Shown here: positions 7,557-15,411 of the stretch, in pieces
Position numbering within the stretch: position 1 is the first letter of the stretch
Layout: the number at the start of each line of letters is the position of its first letter
DNA from: an uncultured bacterium
GTDB taxonomy: Bacteria; Planctomycetota; UBA1135; GCA-002686595
Length of the DNA stretch: 32,548 nucleotides
Assembly (NCBI GenBank): GCA_938030175.1
Contig: CALHGQ010000467.1
Location: forward strand, 1 to 32,548
Direction: 5' to 3'
The notes under the pieces: generated by a model
Told to the model about the DNA's origin: nothing
The model's database searches: none
Seen by the model: the letters and a program-made list of their open reading frames with translations, nothing else
Program-made: the position numbers and the translations under genes

Positions 7557-8249
7557 CTACTCGATCGGTAGTTCGAGCGGCGCGCTTTCGTTTTGGTACG
7601 CGTCCCAGATCGCGTCGGCTACGGCCTCGGGCGTGCTCAGTTTCTGACCGGCGAATCGTTCCTTCCACGGAGCGAGTCCCGGCGTGTCCGTGGGACCCGG
7701 GAGCACCGTCGTAATACGAATGCCGTCGTCGGCGAGGTCAGCGTGTAGCGCACGCCCGAGTCCGGCGACGCCGGCCTTCGTGGCTGCGAGCAACGCGGAT
7801 CCCTTTTCGGGAGCGGCCGCGAGTTGGGCTCCCACGTTGAACACGTGTGCGCGGTCTGACTCGCGCAGCGCGGGCATGGCTTCCGCGAGTACCAAATAAG
7901 GACCGGTCATGTTGACGGCGAGGAAGCGCTCCCATGCGTCGAGGGTGACCTCCTCAAACTCCGAGAACTCGACGATGCCCGCGTTGTTCACAACGACGTC
8001 GATCTTGCCATCGAAGAAGTCGACGGCCCGGAAGACGGCTGCCTCCAAAGAGCCGTGGTCCCGCAGGTTGGCCTGGCAGGCTTCGCCTGAGCCCCCGGCC
8101 GCCTCAATTTCGGCCACAACGGCATCGAGCTCCCCCGACGTTCGGGCGGCGATAGCGACCATCGCTCCCTCGCGCGCGAAACGCAGCGCTACAGCGCGTC
8201 CAATGCCTCGGGTTCCGCCGGTGATAAAGATCCGAATGGAGTCACTCAT
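7557..8249 (-). CDS. short-chain dehydrogenase/reductase family protein with non-canonical active site
   Basis: A 230-residue Rossmann-fold protein of the classical SDR family. The nucleotide-binding TGGTRGIG (residues 10-17), NNAG (88-91) and the Asn in AVNMTG (Asn113) are present. The catalytic Tyr of YxxxK is Leu154 (with Lys158 kept), and the Ser thirteen residues before it is Ala141, so the usual Ser-Tyr pair is absent. It may bind NAD(P)H without oxidoreductase activity, or use other residues. The start at 8249 is chosen because homology begins there. It is a single minus-strand gene, about 290 bases from the next one downstream, so context gives no substrate. Confidence 0.85.
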   Translation of the reverse strand: MSDSIRIFITGGTRGIGRAVALRFAREGAMVAIAARTSGELDAVVAEIEAAGGSGEACQANLRDHGSLEAAVFRAVDFFDGKIDVVVNNAGIVEFSEFEEVTLDAWERFLAVNMTGPYLVLAEAMPALRESDRAHVFNVGAQLAAAPEKGSALLAATKAGVAGLGRALHADLADDGIRITTVLPGPTDTPGLAPWKERFAGQKLSTPEAVADAIWDAYQNESAPLELPIE

Positions 8250-8342
8250 GCCGGAAGTGTAGCGCGGAGGACACCCGGGTGCCCGGGTCTCTGAATGGGC
8301 TCGCCCCACATCACCCTCTGGCCGGGTAAGCTACGGCCAGAC

Positions 8343-8765
8343 ATGGCACCGTCGATCAACGAAAACGTCATCCGCTGGAGCGAGATCCGCCTTCCCCACC
8401 CGCATAAGGCGGGGGAGCTCATCCCGTTCAAGGTGGACGGCCCCTTCGCCCTCCGGAACTACTACCGGTTGGAAGGGACCAACGAGCTCATCGAGCTTGA
8501 GCTCTCCCACCGGCATCCCGACGGCACGATCGATCGCTGCCTCCACTGCGGCGGCTCGCATCTGGAGAAGACCACCGATCGCCCCTGGGCGGCCCTCGCG
8601 GCCCTGGTCGTCTTTGGCCTCGGGCTGGCGCCGTTCACCTTCGGTCTCACGGCCCTCGCCGCCGCGTACCCCGTCTGGTTCCTCTATTCCAGCAGCCCAG
8701 TGACGCAGACCTGCACGACCTGCAAGGCTGAATTCGTCGACTTCCGCTACGGGCCCAGGCCGTAG
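8343..8765 (+). CDS. small membrane protein with split zinc-ribbon cysteines
   Basis: Not recognised as a named family. The 140 residues contain CLHC (Cys66, Cys69), then a hydrophobic region at about 83-117 that fits two short membrane segments, then CTTC (Cys124, Cys127). Two CxxC pairs flanking a hairpin of membrane helices suggest a zinc ribbon whose halves meet on one face of the membrane. The start at 8343 is uncertain: a second in-frame ATG lies at 8295 and neither has a Shine-Dalgarno site. It lies divergently from the SDR gene and 100 bases before tRNA-Phe. Confidence 0.7.
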   Translation: MAPSINENVIRWSEIRLPHPHKAGELIPFKVDGPFALRNYYRLEGTNELIELELSHRHPDGTIDRCLHCGGSHLEKTTDRPWAALAALVVFGLGLAPFTFGLTALAAAYPVWFLYSSSPVTQTCTTCKAEFVDFRYGPRP

Positions 8766-8865
8766 CCTCTCTTCGGCACCGGCGAGAAAAGCCGAATCCG
8801 ACCGCAAAACAAGGGGCCATCCGTTGACGCCGCAGGCAATGCACCGGAGAATCCCCGCCCAGGTC

Positions 8866-8941
8866 GGCTCGATAGCTCAGTTGGTAGAGCACTTGATTGA
8901 AAATCAAGGGGTCCCCGGTTCAAGTCCGGGTCGAGCCACCA
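8866..8941 (+). tRNA. tRNA-Phe (anticodon GAA), CCA encoded
   Basis: A full cloverleaf can be drawn: acceptor arms GGCTCGA (8866-8872) and TCGAGCC (8931-8937), D-arm with AGCTCAGTTGGTAGAGC, anticodon arm CTTGA-TTGAAAA-TCAAG with anticodon GAA, and a T-arm with GGTTCAAGTCC. Discriminator A at 8938 is followed by an encoded CCA. The total of 76 bases is normal. It lies alone between two plus-strand protein genes. Confidence 0.97.
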
Positions 8942-8982
8942 CCCTTCCTCCTCCGACCCTCTCTTTCGTCGGCACGAGCCGC

Positions 8983-9315
8983 ATGACCGAAGCAGCCGGC
9001 AAGTCGGATCGAGTTCCAGCCCCCGCGAGGATTGGGCGTCGGGAGCCCTCGAAGCTGACGTTCGAGTGGCAGGACGGCGTGGAGAACGCCGCGACCGCGG
9101 CCGAGATCCGCCGGGGTTGCCCCTGCGCCCACTGCGTGGATGAACACACGGGCCGCGCGATCCTCGATCCAGCCTCTGTGCCGGATCATCTCACCCAGAC
9201 CGAGGTGTCGCTGGTGGGGAACTACGCGATCGGCATCGTCTTTAGTGACGGGCATCGCACGGGGATCTTCACCTGGGCGAACCTTCGACGCATTTCGGAC
9301 GCAAGTGACCTGTGA
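8983..9315 (+). CDS. DUF971 domain protein
   Basis: A 110-residue protein of the DUF971 (gamma-butyrobetaine hydroxylase N-terminal-like) family. It shows the family pattern: a strand-rich opening with LTFEW, then EIRRGCPCAHCVDEHTG with three cysteines, then VGNYAIGIVFSDGHRTGIFTWANLR. The domain occurs alone in many bacteria, often near Fe-S assembly genes, and its role is unknown. The start at 8983 is chosen because the upstream part of the open frame runs through the tRNA gene. Its stop overlaps the GTG start of arfB (GTGA), so the two are coupled. Confidence 0.88.
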   Translation: MTEAAGKSDRVPAPARIGRREPSKLTFEWQDGVENAATAAEIRRGCPCAHCVDEHTGRAILDPASVPDHLTQTEVSLVGNYAIGIVFSDGHRTGIFTWANLRRISDASDL

Positions 9316-9743
9316 GTGACCTGCAAGTCAACGCACGGCTGACCATTCCCTCGTCAGAGCTGAAGGTTCGGACCATGCGGGCGGGCGGACCCGGGGGTCA
9401 GCACGTGAACAAGGTCGAAACGGCAGTGGAACTGCGCCTTGTGATCTCCACGTCGGCCGTTCTCAGTAATAACGACAAGGCGAAGATCCGCGCCAAGCTT
9501 CGGAGTCGACTCGTGGGGGAAGACCACGCGCTCGTCGTGCGCGCTAGCTCCCACCGCTCCCAGCGGCGCAACCTCGAGGACGCACGGGAGCGGATGGCGA
9601 AGCTCATCGCGAAGGCGCTCCTCACGGAGAAAGCGCGCCGCGCCACCAAGCCCACCCGCGGATCACAGCGCCGAAGGATTGAGGCCAAGAAGGCGCGCGG
9701 CAACTTGAAGAAGGGCCGTCAGCGCGGACATCACGAAGACTGA
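9312..9743 (+). CDS. arfB: alternative ribosome-rescue factor ArfB (peptidyl-tRNA hydrolase)
   Basis: ArfB hydrolyses peptidyl-tRNA on ribosomes stalled without a stop codon. The 143-residue protein, close to the usual length, has the class I release-factor loop GGPGGQHVNK with GGQ at residues 28-30 and a long basic C-terminal tail (Lys/Arg-rich from about residue 108) which in E. coli ArfB enters the empty mRNA channel. The start is GTG, overlapping the DUF971 stop by four bases. No stop-codon-recognition domain is present, separating it from RF1 and RF2. Confidence 0.93.
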   Translation: MSDLQVNARLTIPSSELKVRTMRAGGPGGQHVNKVETAVELRLVISTSAVLSNNDKAKIRAKLRSRLVGEDHALVVRASSHRSQRRNLEDARERMAKLIAKALLTEKARRATKPTRGSQRRRIEAKKARGNLKKGRQRGHHED

Positions 9744-10044
9744 ACATTCGGGCGATGGGGAACCAGATGAGGGCTGCTTCATGATGGCGCCCTCAGAAAT
9801 GTGTCCTAGCACGCTAGAAGTGCCGCTTCGGATTCGTGACCATGCTCTCCCCTTAGAGAATTGCAGCGAAATGAGGAAGATTGCCTCAGGTCGCGCCGAA
9901 GAGCTAAGGGCTTCTTGAAAGCGAATTCTCGCGCAGCAGGTCGACGGCTGGAACATGCCACGGCACCCTACTGCGCCTCAAACCCCCATTTTCTCTTTGC
10001 TGTCTCAGCAGTCCCCTGACCACCACCGAATTGGTGGACTCACC
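9744..10044. other. leader/intergenic region upstream of the porin
   Basis: No gene seen. TGAGGGC (9768-9774) and GCCCTCA (9789-9795) form a weak hairpin after arfB without a U-run. CTAGC-AC-GCTAG (9806-9817) is a short palindrome that could be an operator. CCACC (10023-10027) and GGTGG (10033-10037) pair just upstream of the porin ATG and could cover its ribosome-binding region. No promoter boxes could be placed with confidence. Confidence 0.4.
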
Positions 10045-11154
10045 ATGAAGAAGCTTGTCTTTGGCGCTGCTGCGCTTTCCCTGACTAGCCTGGCCGTCGC
10101 AAATGACAGCGACTGGCAAGCACTCGATCAGGACATCCAGGCCCTCTCCGCTAGCGTCCAAGGCCTCGAAGGCACGGGCATCAACATCGGCGGCCGCATC
10201 CGCGCGTTCTACAACAGCTCCGGCGACATCGTCGGCGGCACGAACGCCCAGGGCGACGTCAACGACCTCGGCGGCTTCAGCGTGAACAACGCTCGTCTTT
10301 ACGCCTACGGCACGACGACCCAAGACATCGGCTACCGCCTGGAGCTTGACTTCAACGGCCGCGGGAACAACCTGCTCGACGCTTACCTCGACATCCCTGT
10401 CGGCGGCGAGATCACGGCACGCGTCGGTCAGTTCCGCGCTCACGTTCTTCGCGAGTCCCTGATCGACTCCGGCAACCTCTTCTTCGCGGACCGGAGCATC
10501 CACGCGACGCTCTTCGCCGGTCGTGGACAAGGCCTTGCTGTCATGGGCAACTTTGACGCGTTCGACTGGGCAATCTCGCTCCAGAACGGCTTTGACGGCC
10601 TTGGTGACGACCTCTTCCTTGCGGCTCGTGCTGAGCTCGACATCCTCGGCGAAGGCACCGACCTCATCGAGGGCGCCTACGGCGCTTCCGAGGAAATGGA
10701 AGCTTCCGCAGGCATCGCTTACTTCAGCGACGCCGGCGTGGACGACTCCGACGGCATCGCCTTCGAGGCGAGCATGGCGACGAGCCAGTTCAGCGCCCAG
10801 GCCGTGTTCCTGAGCACCGGTGACGCTCTTAGCTTCGCCAACTCCGACGTCAACGAGCTCTACGGCGGCGGCGTCATGATCGCTCCCAACATCGTGGACG
10901 CATCGCCGTTCGCCATCGGCGGCACGTTCATGCTCACCGAAGCCAGCTCGGTCTACGGCGCCTGGGAATTGGGTGCACGCTTCCAGGACCTAGACGACGC
11001 AGCATCGACGCGCATCATCGACGTCGGCGCCAACTACTACGCTGACGGCCACAACATGAAGTACATCATCAACTGGACTTCATTCGACAGCGACGCAGGC
11101 GCCGGTAGCCTCGACGGCGACCTCATCCGCGTCGGCGTCCAGACCCGCTTCTAA
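10045..11154 (+). CDS. outer-membrane porin, phosphate-selective O/P type
   Basis: A 369-residue beta-barrel channel for small anions or sugars in the outer membrane. The start at 10045 gives a Lys-Lys-led signal peptide ending about residue 20 (SLAVAN), then a short helical stretch (ALDQDIQALSASVQ) that resembles a coiled-coil periplasmic tag, then the barrel: GGRIRAFYN, RLELDFNGR and LRESLIDS segments typical of OprO/OprP-like proteins, ending in QTRF with the C-terminal Phe needed for barrel assembly. Codons are strongly biased to C-ending forms, suggesting high expression. Single gene with its own leader and terminator. Selectivity cannot be read from the sequence. Confidence 0.85.
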   Translation: MKKLVFGAAALSLTSLAVANDSDWQALDQDIQALSASVQGLEGTGINIGGRIRAFYNSSGDIVGGTNAQGDVNDLGGFSVNNARLYAYGTTTQDIGYRLELDFNGRGNNLLDAYLDIPVGGEITARVGQFRAHVLRESLIDSGNLFFADRSIHATLFAGRGQGLAVMGNFDAFDWAISLQNGFDGLGDDLFLAARAELDILGEGTDLIEGAYGASEEMEASAGIAYFSDAGVDDSDGIAFEASMATSQFSAQAVFLSTGDALSFANSDVNELYGGGVMIAPNIVDASPFAIGGTFMLTEASSVYGAWELGARFQDLDDAASTRIIDVGANYYADGHNMKYIINWTSFDSDAGAGSLDGDLIRVGVQTRF

Positions 11155-11174
11155 GCGGGCGAATCGCCACTACG

Positions 11175-11218
11175 GAACGCGGGCCCCGCAGCGAAGAGTC
11201 GCTGCGGGGCCCGCGTTC
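11175..11218 (+). terminator. rho-independent-type terminator after the porin
   Basis: A perfect 20-base-pair stem (11175-11194 with 11199-11218) around an AGAG loop, followed by GTTCTTG. It lies 21 bases after the porin stop and could also serve the convergent ribF gene on the other strand. Confidence 0.88.
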
Positions 11219-11244
11219 GTTCTTGCGCCTAAAGTCGCGTGACC

Positions 11245-12210
11245 CTAGCGCAAGATCGTTCGAACGTTCTCCACGTCTTTGGCGATCGCAGACTGCAGCT
11301 CGTCGAGGCTTCCGAACTTCTGTTCGCCTCGAATGCGCTCGACGAACTCTAGCTCGACTCTTTGGCCGTAGAGATCGCCGTCGAAGTCGAGCATGTGCAC
11401 TTCGACCAGCGTGTCCGCGTCCGGGCGTGCCACCGAGGGGCGCCGGCCGATGTTGCACGCCGCGTTGTAGCTGCCGATTCGCTCCCTGGGATCTGGTGCA
11501 CCAGACTCCGCGGGCGGCGGAACCACATGCGCGCGGCAGGCGTAGACCCCGTTGGGCGGCTGGAGCTCGTGGAACAGGTCGAGGTTTGCCGTTGGGAAGC
11601 CGAGCCTCCTGCCTAGGGCTTCCCCGTGAACCACCTCGCCGTAGATGGTGACCGGTCGTCCGAGCATCTCGGCCGCGGACTTGAGGTCGCCGAGCTCGAT
11701 GTTTTCGCGGATGGCCGTACTCGACACCGCCCGCTGGTTGATGACGACCTTGGGGGCAATGTCGACGCGATGCCCCCGAGAACGCAGCGATTCGGGGCCT
11801 CCGGCGCGGCCCTTTCCGAACTTGCTGTCGAACCCAAGGACGAACGCGCGCGACTCGAGTCCGCGTTCAAGGACGCTTTCGCTGAATTCGTCGGCGCTTG
11901 TGTCACGCAGCTTCTCGTCGAAGGCGAGCACGCACACGTGGCGAATCCCCGCCCGCGCGAAGAGCGCGAGGCGGTGCTCTATCGTCGTCAGCGTGCGAGG
12001 GGCGCGCCCCAGAATGACCGCCTTCGGATGATGCGCGAACGTGACGACGGTCGGCTCTGCGTCGAGTTCCCGCGCCAGCTCGATGTTGGCGCTCAGGATG
12101 GACTGATGGCCGAGGTGCACGCCGTCAAAAACGCCGACGCTCGTGACGGCGCCCTTCCCGTGGGGAACCAGTGCGCTCACGTCGCGCGTAACCTTCAGGG
12201 ACTGCGGCAC
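11245..12210 (-). CDS. ribF: bifunctional riboflavin kinase/FAD synthetase
   Basis: Makes FMN from riboflavin and FAD from FMN. The 321-residue protein has the nucleotidyltransferase start GVFDGVHLGHQ (residues 26-36), the VVTFAHHP segment and the AVSSTAIRENI motif, then the kinase domain opening with GEVVHGEALGRRLGFPTANL and the NGVYACRA strand. Length is normal. The start is GTG at 12210, sharing one base with the TAG stop of def, so translation is coupled. Both domains look intact. Confidence 0.95.
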   Translation of the reverse strand: MPQSLKVTRDVSALVPHGKGAVTSVGVFDGVHLGHQSILSANIELARELDAEPTVVTFAHHPKAVILGRAPRTLTTIEHRLALFARAGIRHVCVLAFDEKLRDTSADEFSESVLERGLESRAFVLGFDSKFGKGRAGGPESLRSRGHRVDIAPKVVINQRAVSSTAIRENIELGDLKSAAEMLGRPVTIYGEVVHGEALGRRLGFPTANLDLFHELQPPNGVYACRAHVVPPPAESGAPDPRERIGSYNAACNIGRRPSVARPDADTLVEVHMLDFDGDLYGQRVELEFVERIRGEQKFGSLDELQSAIAKDVENVRTILR

Positions 12211-12788
12211 TATTCGGCCGACGTCTCTTCCTCTGCGGCCTTCTTCGCTTGGAACTCAAGGAAGTCGCGGTACTGACTCTTCAGGTCTTCCACCGCACCG
12301 CGGTTCTTCATCTTGTCGCCCGGCGTCATGCGGTCCACGAGCAGAACGCCCTGAAGGTGGTCGTACTCGTGCTGAATGATGCGCGAGAGGAAGCCGGTGA
12401 ACTCCTTTTCGTACTCGTTGCCGTGCTCGTCGAATGCGTGGAGCACACAGCCGTCCGGTCGCGTGATGTCCGCGTTGACTCCGGGCAGTGAAAGGCAGCC
12501 CTCTTCGTGGCGCGTCTTCTTGCCGAAGGTCTTTTTGATCGTCGGGTTGATGACGGCCATGTTGCGGTCGGGCTTGTCCCGATCCCCTTCATCGTTCAGC
12601 ACGAAGATGCGCTGGGTCAGGCCGACCTGGGGACCGGCAAGCCCGACGCCGTGGCTCTCAAACATGCGCTCCAGCATCCCTGCAACGGTCGCCCGGAGGT
12701 CGTCGTCGAAGTGCTCGACGTCCTGTGTTTCCTTGCGGAGCACGGGGTCAGGGAAGAAGACGACGTCGAAGGTCTTGGGCTCGGTCAT
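12210..12788 (-). CDS. def: peptide deformylase
   Basis: Removes the formyl group from the N-terminal Met of new proteins. The 192-residue protein has all three motifs: HGVGLAGPQVG (residues 46-56), EEGCLSLPG with metal ligand Cys98, and QHEYDH with His140, Glu141 and His144. Motif I reads GPQ where GVGLAAxQ is usual, a minor substitution. The C-terminal extension with Lys/Glu repeats is common. First gene of the def-ribF pair. No Shine-Dalgarno site at the ATG. Confidence 0.96.
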   Translation of the reverse strand: MTEPKTFDVVFFPDPVLRKETQDVEHFDDDLRATVAGMLERMFESHGVGLAGPQVGLTQRIFVLNDEGDRDKPDRNMAVINPTIKKTFGKKTRHEEGCLSLPGVNADITRPDGCVLHAFDEHGNEYEKEFTGFLSRIIQHEYDHLQGVLLVDRMTPGDKMKNRGAVEDLKSQYRDFLEFQAKKAAEEETSAE

Positions 12789-13092
12789 GGTTCTGGGGCT
12801 AGAAGGAGCGCTTGGGCTCGTCAGTTTGCGCAGCGGTGCTGCCGCAGGGTTCCTTTCGAGGACGATGCCTGGATCGTGAGGGCTGGATCGTCAGGGAAGG
12901 ACTCGAAGCGTAGCGTAAGGGGCGCCGTTGCGGCGCACCTGGGCGAATCGCCGTGGTGGGTCGATTCTCGGGGCCCATCTTAGGCCCCGGCGGTTCGAGC
13001 GGACGCCTGGGCCCCCAGCAGAAACCTCGGGGCTCGTCGCGGGTATCATAGCCCAGCCAAAGACGACCCGAACTCCCATCGACGGACTCTCC
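12789..13092. other. divergent intergenic region between def and the TPR gene
   Basis: No gene recognised. It holds two adjacent 14-base copies of CTGGATCGT[GC]AGGG (12869-12882 and 12883-12896, one mismatch) and a hairpin GCGCCG-TTG-CGGCGC (12922-12936). The plus frame is open across the right part, so the TPR gene could start earlier, but that sequence has no TPR character. Confidence 0.4.
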
Positions 13093-14424
13093 GTGGACTA
13101 CACCAAGCACATTCAAAAGGCCGAAGAGGCCGCCAAGCGCCGCAACTACGACTTTGCGGTCCAGCTCTACCAGCAAATCCTAGAGCTCGACGCGGATCAG
13201 GGTGAGGCACGGGCTGGCCTTCGGCGGGCGCTCAAAGCGCGCCACGAGGCCAAGAAGGGCGGCAAGTTCATGAAGCTGATGAAGGGCGCGGGTCCCCTGA
13301 CGATGGCCAAAGGCCTTGCCAAAGCCGGGAAGCACGACGCGGCCGCCAAGGCCGTTGAGACCTACCTCACGTCGGCGCCCCTCGACGTCGAGGCGAACAT
13401 GCTGCTCGGGACCTCGCTGGAGTCCGCGGGCTTCTTCAAGTCGTCGCTGGCCGTGTTCGAGTTCATCGCCGAAATCGACCCGAGGAACGCCGAGGGGCTC
13501 AAGCGCGCCGGCGCGATGATGGCCCGAACGGGCGAAGCCGCGAAGGCGCTGGCCTATTACGAACGGGCCCTAGAGGCAGATCCGCGCGACCGCGACGCCT
13601 TGAAGGCCCGCAAGGATCTCGCCGCCGAAGCGGCCCTCGATACGGCGCGGTACGACACGGTGGCCCACAGTCGCGAGCAGCTCGTCGACGCAGGCGAGAC
13701 GCGGCGACTCGAGCAGTCCCGGAGGTTGCATCGGACGCCTGAGGAGCTTGAGGCGGAACGCGACCGGCTAGAGGCCAAGTACGCGGACGATCCGAGCGAC
13801 GTCGACGTGATGCTGGAGCTCGCCGAGATCCACGAGAAGCTCAGGGACCCCGAGGCGGCACTGGACCTGCTCGAGCGGGCCTTGAGCCACCGCAAGGGAG
13901 ACCGCGAGCTCGAGGAGCAGGTGGGCAAGACCCGGACGAAGGCCCTCAAGCGGGCCCTCGCGAAGGCCGGCAAGGCCGGGAATCAGGACAAGGCGGACAA
14001 GATCGAGGCCCGTCTCCAGGAGCATGAGGTCTCAGAAATCCGCCGCCGCCTGGGGATTCACCCCGGCGACGCGGGGCTGAGGCTCGAACTTGGGCAGATC
14101 CTGCTGGCCAGGGGCGAACTGGACGAGGCGGCCTCAGAGCTCCAAAAGGCCCTTTCTGACCCCAGGAAGGCGGTTGAGGCCCGCCTTGCCCTGGCGAGAT
14201 GCTTCGAAGCGAAGGGCTTTGGGGATCTGGCGGCCAAGGAGTTCGAAAAGGTCCTCGATGGGATGCCAGAGAACGACCAGCGCCGACGAGAGATTCTGTA
14301 TAGTCTCGCCGCTCTAGCGGAATCTGGGAGCGATCTTGAGCGGGCGAAGAGCCTCTACGCCCAGGTGTACGAGGTCGATGTCAGCTTCCGCGACGTAGCC
14401 AAGAAGATGGAAGAGCTCCGGTAG
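13093..14424 (+). CDS. tetratricopeptide-repeat protein
   Basis: A 443-residue cytoplasmic-type protein without signal peptide or membrane segment, made of helical repeats. TPR-like units are seen at about residues 8-41 (KRRNYDFAVQLYQQILELDAD), 95-160, 165-185 (GEAAKALAYYERALEADPRD), 245-285 (DPEAALDLLERALSHRKGD), 335-375 (GELDEAASELQKALSDP) and at the end. A charged coiled-coil-like section lies between. I choose GTG at 13093 because the repeats begin directly after it; the frame is open to an ATG at 12928. It probably serves as a protein-interaction scaffold; the partner is unknown. It lies 165 bases upstream of rpsT. Confidence 0.8.
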   Translation: MDYTKHIQKAEEAAKRRNYDFAVQLYQQILELDADQGEARAGLRRALKARHEAKKGGKFMKLMKGAGPLTMAKGLAKAGKHDAAAKAVETYLTSAPLDVEANMLLGTSLESAGFFKSSLAVFEFIAEIDPRNAEGLKRAGAMMARTGEAAKALAYYERALEADPRDRDALKARKDLAAEAALDTARYDTVAHSREQLVDAGETRRLEQSRRLHRTPEELEAERDRLEAKYADDPSDVDVMLELAEIHEKLRDPEAALDLLERALSHRKGDRELEEQVGKTRTKALKRALAKAGKAGNQDKADKIEARLQEHEVSEIRRRLGIHPGDAGLRLELGQILLARGELDEAASELQKALSDPRKAVEARLALARCFEAKGFGDLAAKEFEKVLDGMPENDQRRREILYSLAALAESGSDLERAKSLYAQVYEVDVSFRDVAKKMEELR

Positions 14425-14490
14425 CCCGCCGCCGCTTGACATCTCCAACCCCTTCAGCTGTGTCCGTTCGGGCCCCACTCGCTGGACGAC

Positions 14491-14516
14491 TCCGCCGGAT
14501 CCATCCGCCGGACCAC
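14491..14516 (+). repeat. two 13-base direct repeats upstream of rpsT
   Basis: TCCGCCGGA at 14491 and 14504 with similar flanks, 13-base period, in the gap between the TPR gene and rpsT. Confidence 0.6.
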
Positions 14517-14589
14517 TCCACGACCTGGCCCAGTGGCACCCGCCGGGACACAGACCAGTACTCAAGACACGCTCTAACGAACACAGAAT

Positions 14590-14847
14590 ATGCCGAACAC
14601 AAAGCAAGCTAAGAAGCGCATGGCCACCGACGACATCCGTCGGATGCGCAACAAGGTCGTCCGCTCTTCCATGCGCAGCGCATGCAAGGACGTCCTCCAG
14701 GCCGAGACGGCCGCCGACGCCAAGGCCGCACTGCCGATGGCGTTCAAGCGCGTCGACAAGGCCGCTAAGAAAAACGTGATCCACGACAACGCCGCTGCGC
14801 GCAAGAAGGCTCAGCTCGATCGTCACGTCGCGAAGCTGAACGGCTGA
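14590..14847 (+). CDS. rpsT: 30S ribosomal protein S20
   Basis: Small-subunit protein that binds the 5' domain of 16S rRNA. The 85 residues are typical: MPNTKQAKKRM start, NKVVRSSMRSA, MAFKRVDKAAKKNVIHDNAAARKKAQL near the end. Length and basic composition match the family. The ATG lacks a clear Shine-Dalgarno site. S20 represses its own translation in E. coli; whether the repeats upstream take part here is unknown. The next gene begins 25 bases downstream and is probably cotranscribed. Confidence 0.97.
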   Translation: MPNTKQAKKRMATDDIRRMRNKVVRSSMRSACKDVLQAETAADAKAALPMAFKRVDKAAKKNVIHDNAAARKKAQLDRHVAKLNG

Positions 14848-14872
14848 TTCGAACCGGCTCGCGCACTTCATC

Positions 14873-15211
14873 ATGGGACGATTCGAAACGAGCCCCGACG
14901 GCAAGTCCAAGTGGCTTCAACCCGTTGCCGTCCCGTCCAGCAAGGACGGAGTGTTCGGCACGGTGCGGGAGCTCCTCGACGATCTTCCCGGTTGGGACGT
15001 TCAGTCGGTGGACGAAGAAGGCCTCTCCGTCACCGTATCGAAGAGGAATGGATTTCTTGGGGGCACCTCGAAGATCGTGATCACGGTCTCGGGCCCCGAC
15101 GGGATCCCGTCTTCGCAAACGAACGTCTCGAGTGAGTCCGACGGGCTTCTGTCGCGGGACAAGTCGAACGTCGCGAAGTTCTGCCAGAAGCTCTGGATGC
15201 GCGTGACCTAG
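14873..15211 (+). CDS. small conserved-type protein, DUF1499-like at best
   Basis: A 112-residue soluble protein with no signal peptide. The pattern of a helix (VRELLDDLPGWDVQ), a strand (LSVTVSKRN), FLGGTSKIVITVSGPDG, and a closing helix with DKSNVAKFCQKL is loosely like DUF1499 or other small alpha-beta proteins in which a helix packs on a sheet, but I do not recognise it firmly. It sits 25 bases after rpsT and before a terminator, so it is the last gene of that transcript. Function unknown. Confidence 0.7.
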   Translation: MGRFETSPDGKSKWLQPVAVPSSKDGVFGTVRELLDDLPGWDVQSVDEEGLSVTVSKRNGFLGGTSKIVITVSGPDGIPSSQTNVSSESDGLLSRDKSNVAKFCQKLWMRVT

Positions 15212-15238
15212 GCCGCTTTGCGTCGGCCCCTTGACGAG

Positions 15239-15280
15239 AAGAGCGAATCCGCGCGCGGCGCGGCCCGCTCTTTCTCTTTT
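15239..15280 (+). terminator. terminator after the rpsT transcript
   Basis: AAGAGCG (15239-15245) pairs with CGCTCTT (15266-15272), the GC-rich middle can pair further, and the stem runs into TCTCTTTT. It lies 28 bases after the preceding stop. Confidence 0.75.
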
Positions 15281-15313
15281 GTGCGGCCTTTCGTTTGCGC
15301 GGCAGATTTTTCT

Positions 15314-15358
15314 GCGGCAGGGCTTCCCGCGGCAGGGCTTCTCGCGGCGGGGCTTCCC
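15314..15358 (+). repeat. three tandem 15-base repeats
   Basis: GCGGCAGGGCTTCCC repeated three times head to tail (15314-15328, 15329-15343, 15344-15358) with one change in each later copy. It lies between the rpsT terminator and the stop of the convergent envelope-protein gene. Because 15 is a multiple of three, all frames stay open across it, which produces spurious open frames. Confidence 0.85.
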
Positions 15359-15411
15359 GCGAAAGAAGGTCCTTCTTGTTGTAGAGGAGCTGTGACGCGA
15401 CGGCCAAACGG

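Noticed and set aside
6910-7647. 245-residue plus-strand frame over the DUF2203-like gene
   Set aside because: Starts antisense to a gene with a good ribosome-binding site and has no domain-like order.
8824-8982. Longer N-terminus for the DUF971 protein
   Set aside because: The extra codons would be read through the tRNA-Phe gene.
15314-15358. Possible CRISPR-like repeat
   Set aside because: Units are 15 bases with no spacers between them, so this is a simple tandem repeat.
15081-15407. Minus-strand frame coding a Lys/Arg-rich, histone-H1-like peptide
   Set aside because: It arises from the 15-base repeat and GC-rich antisense of the small gene after rpsT, and it crosses the terminator; no start signal.
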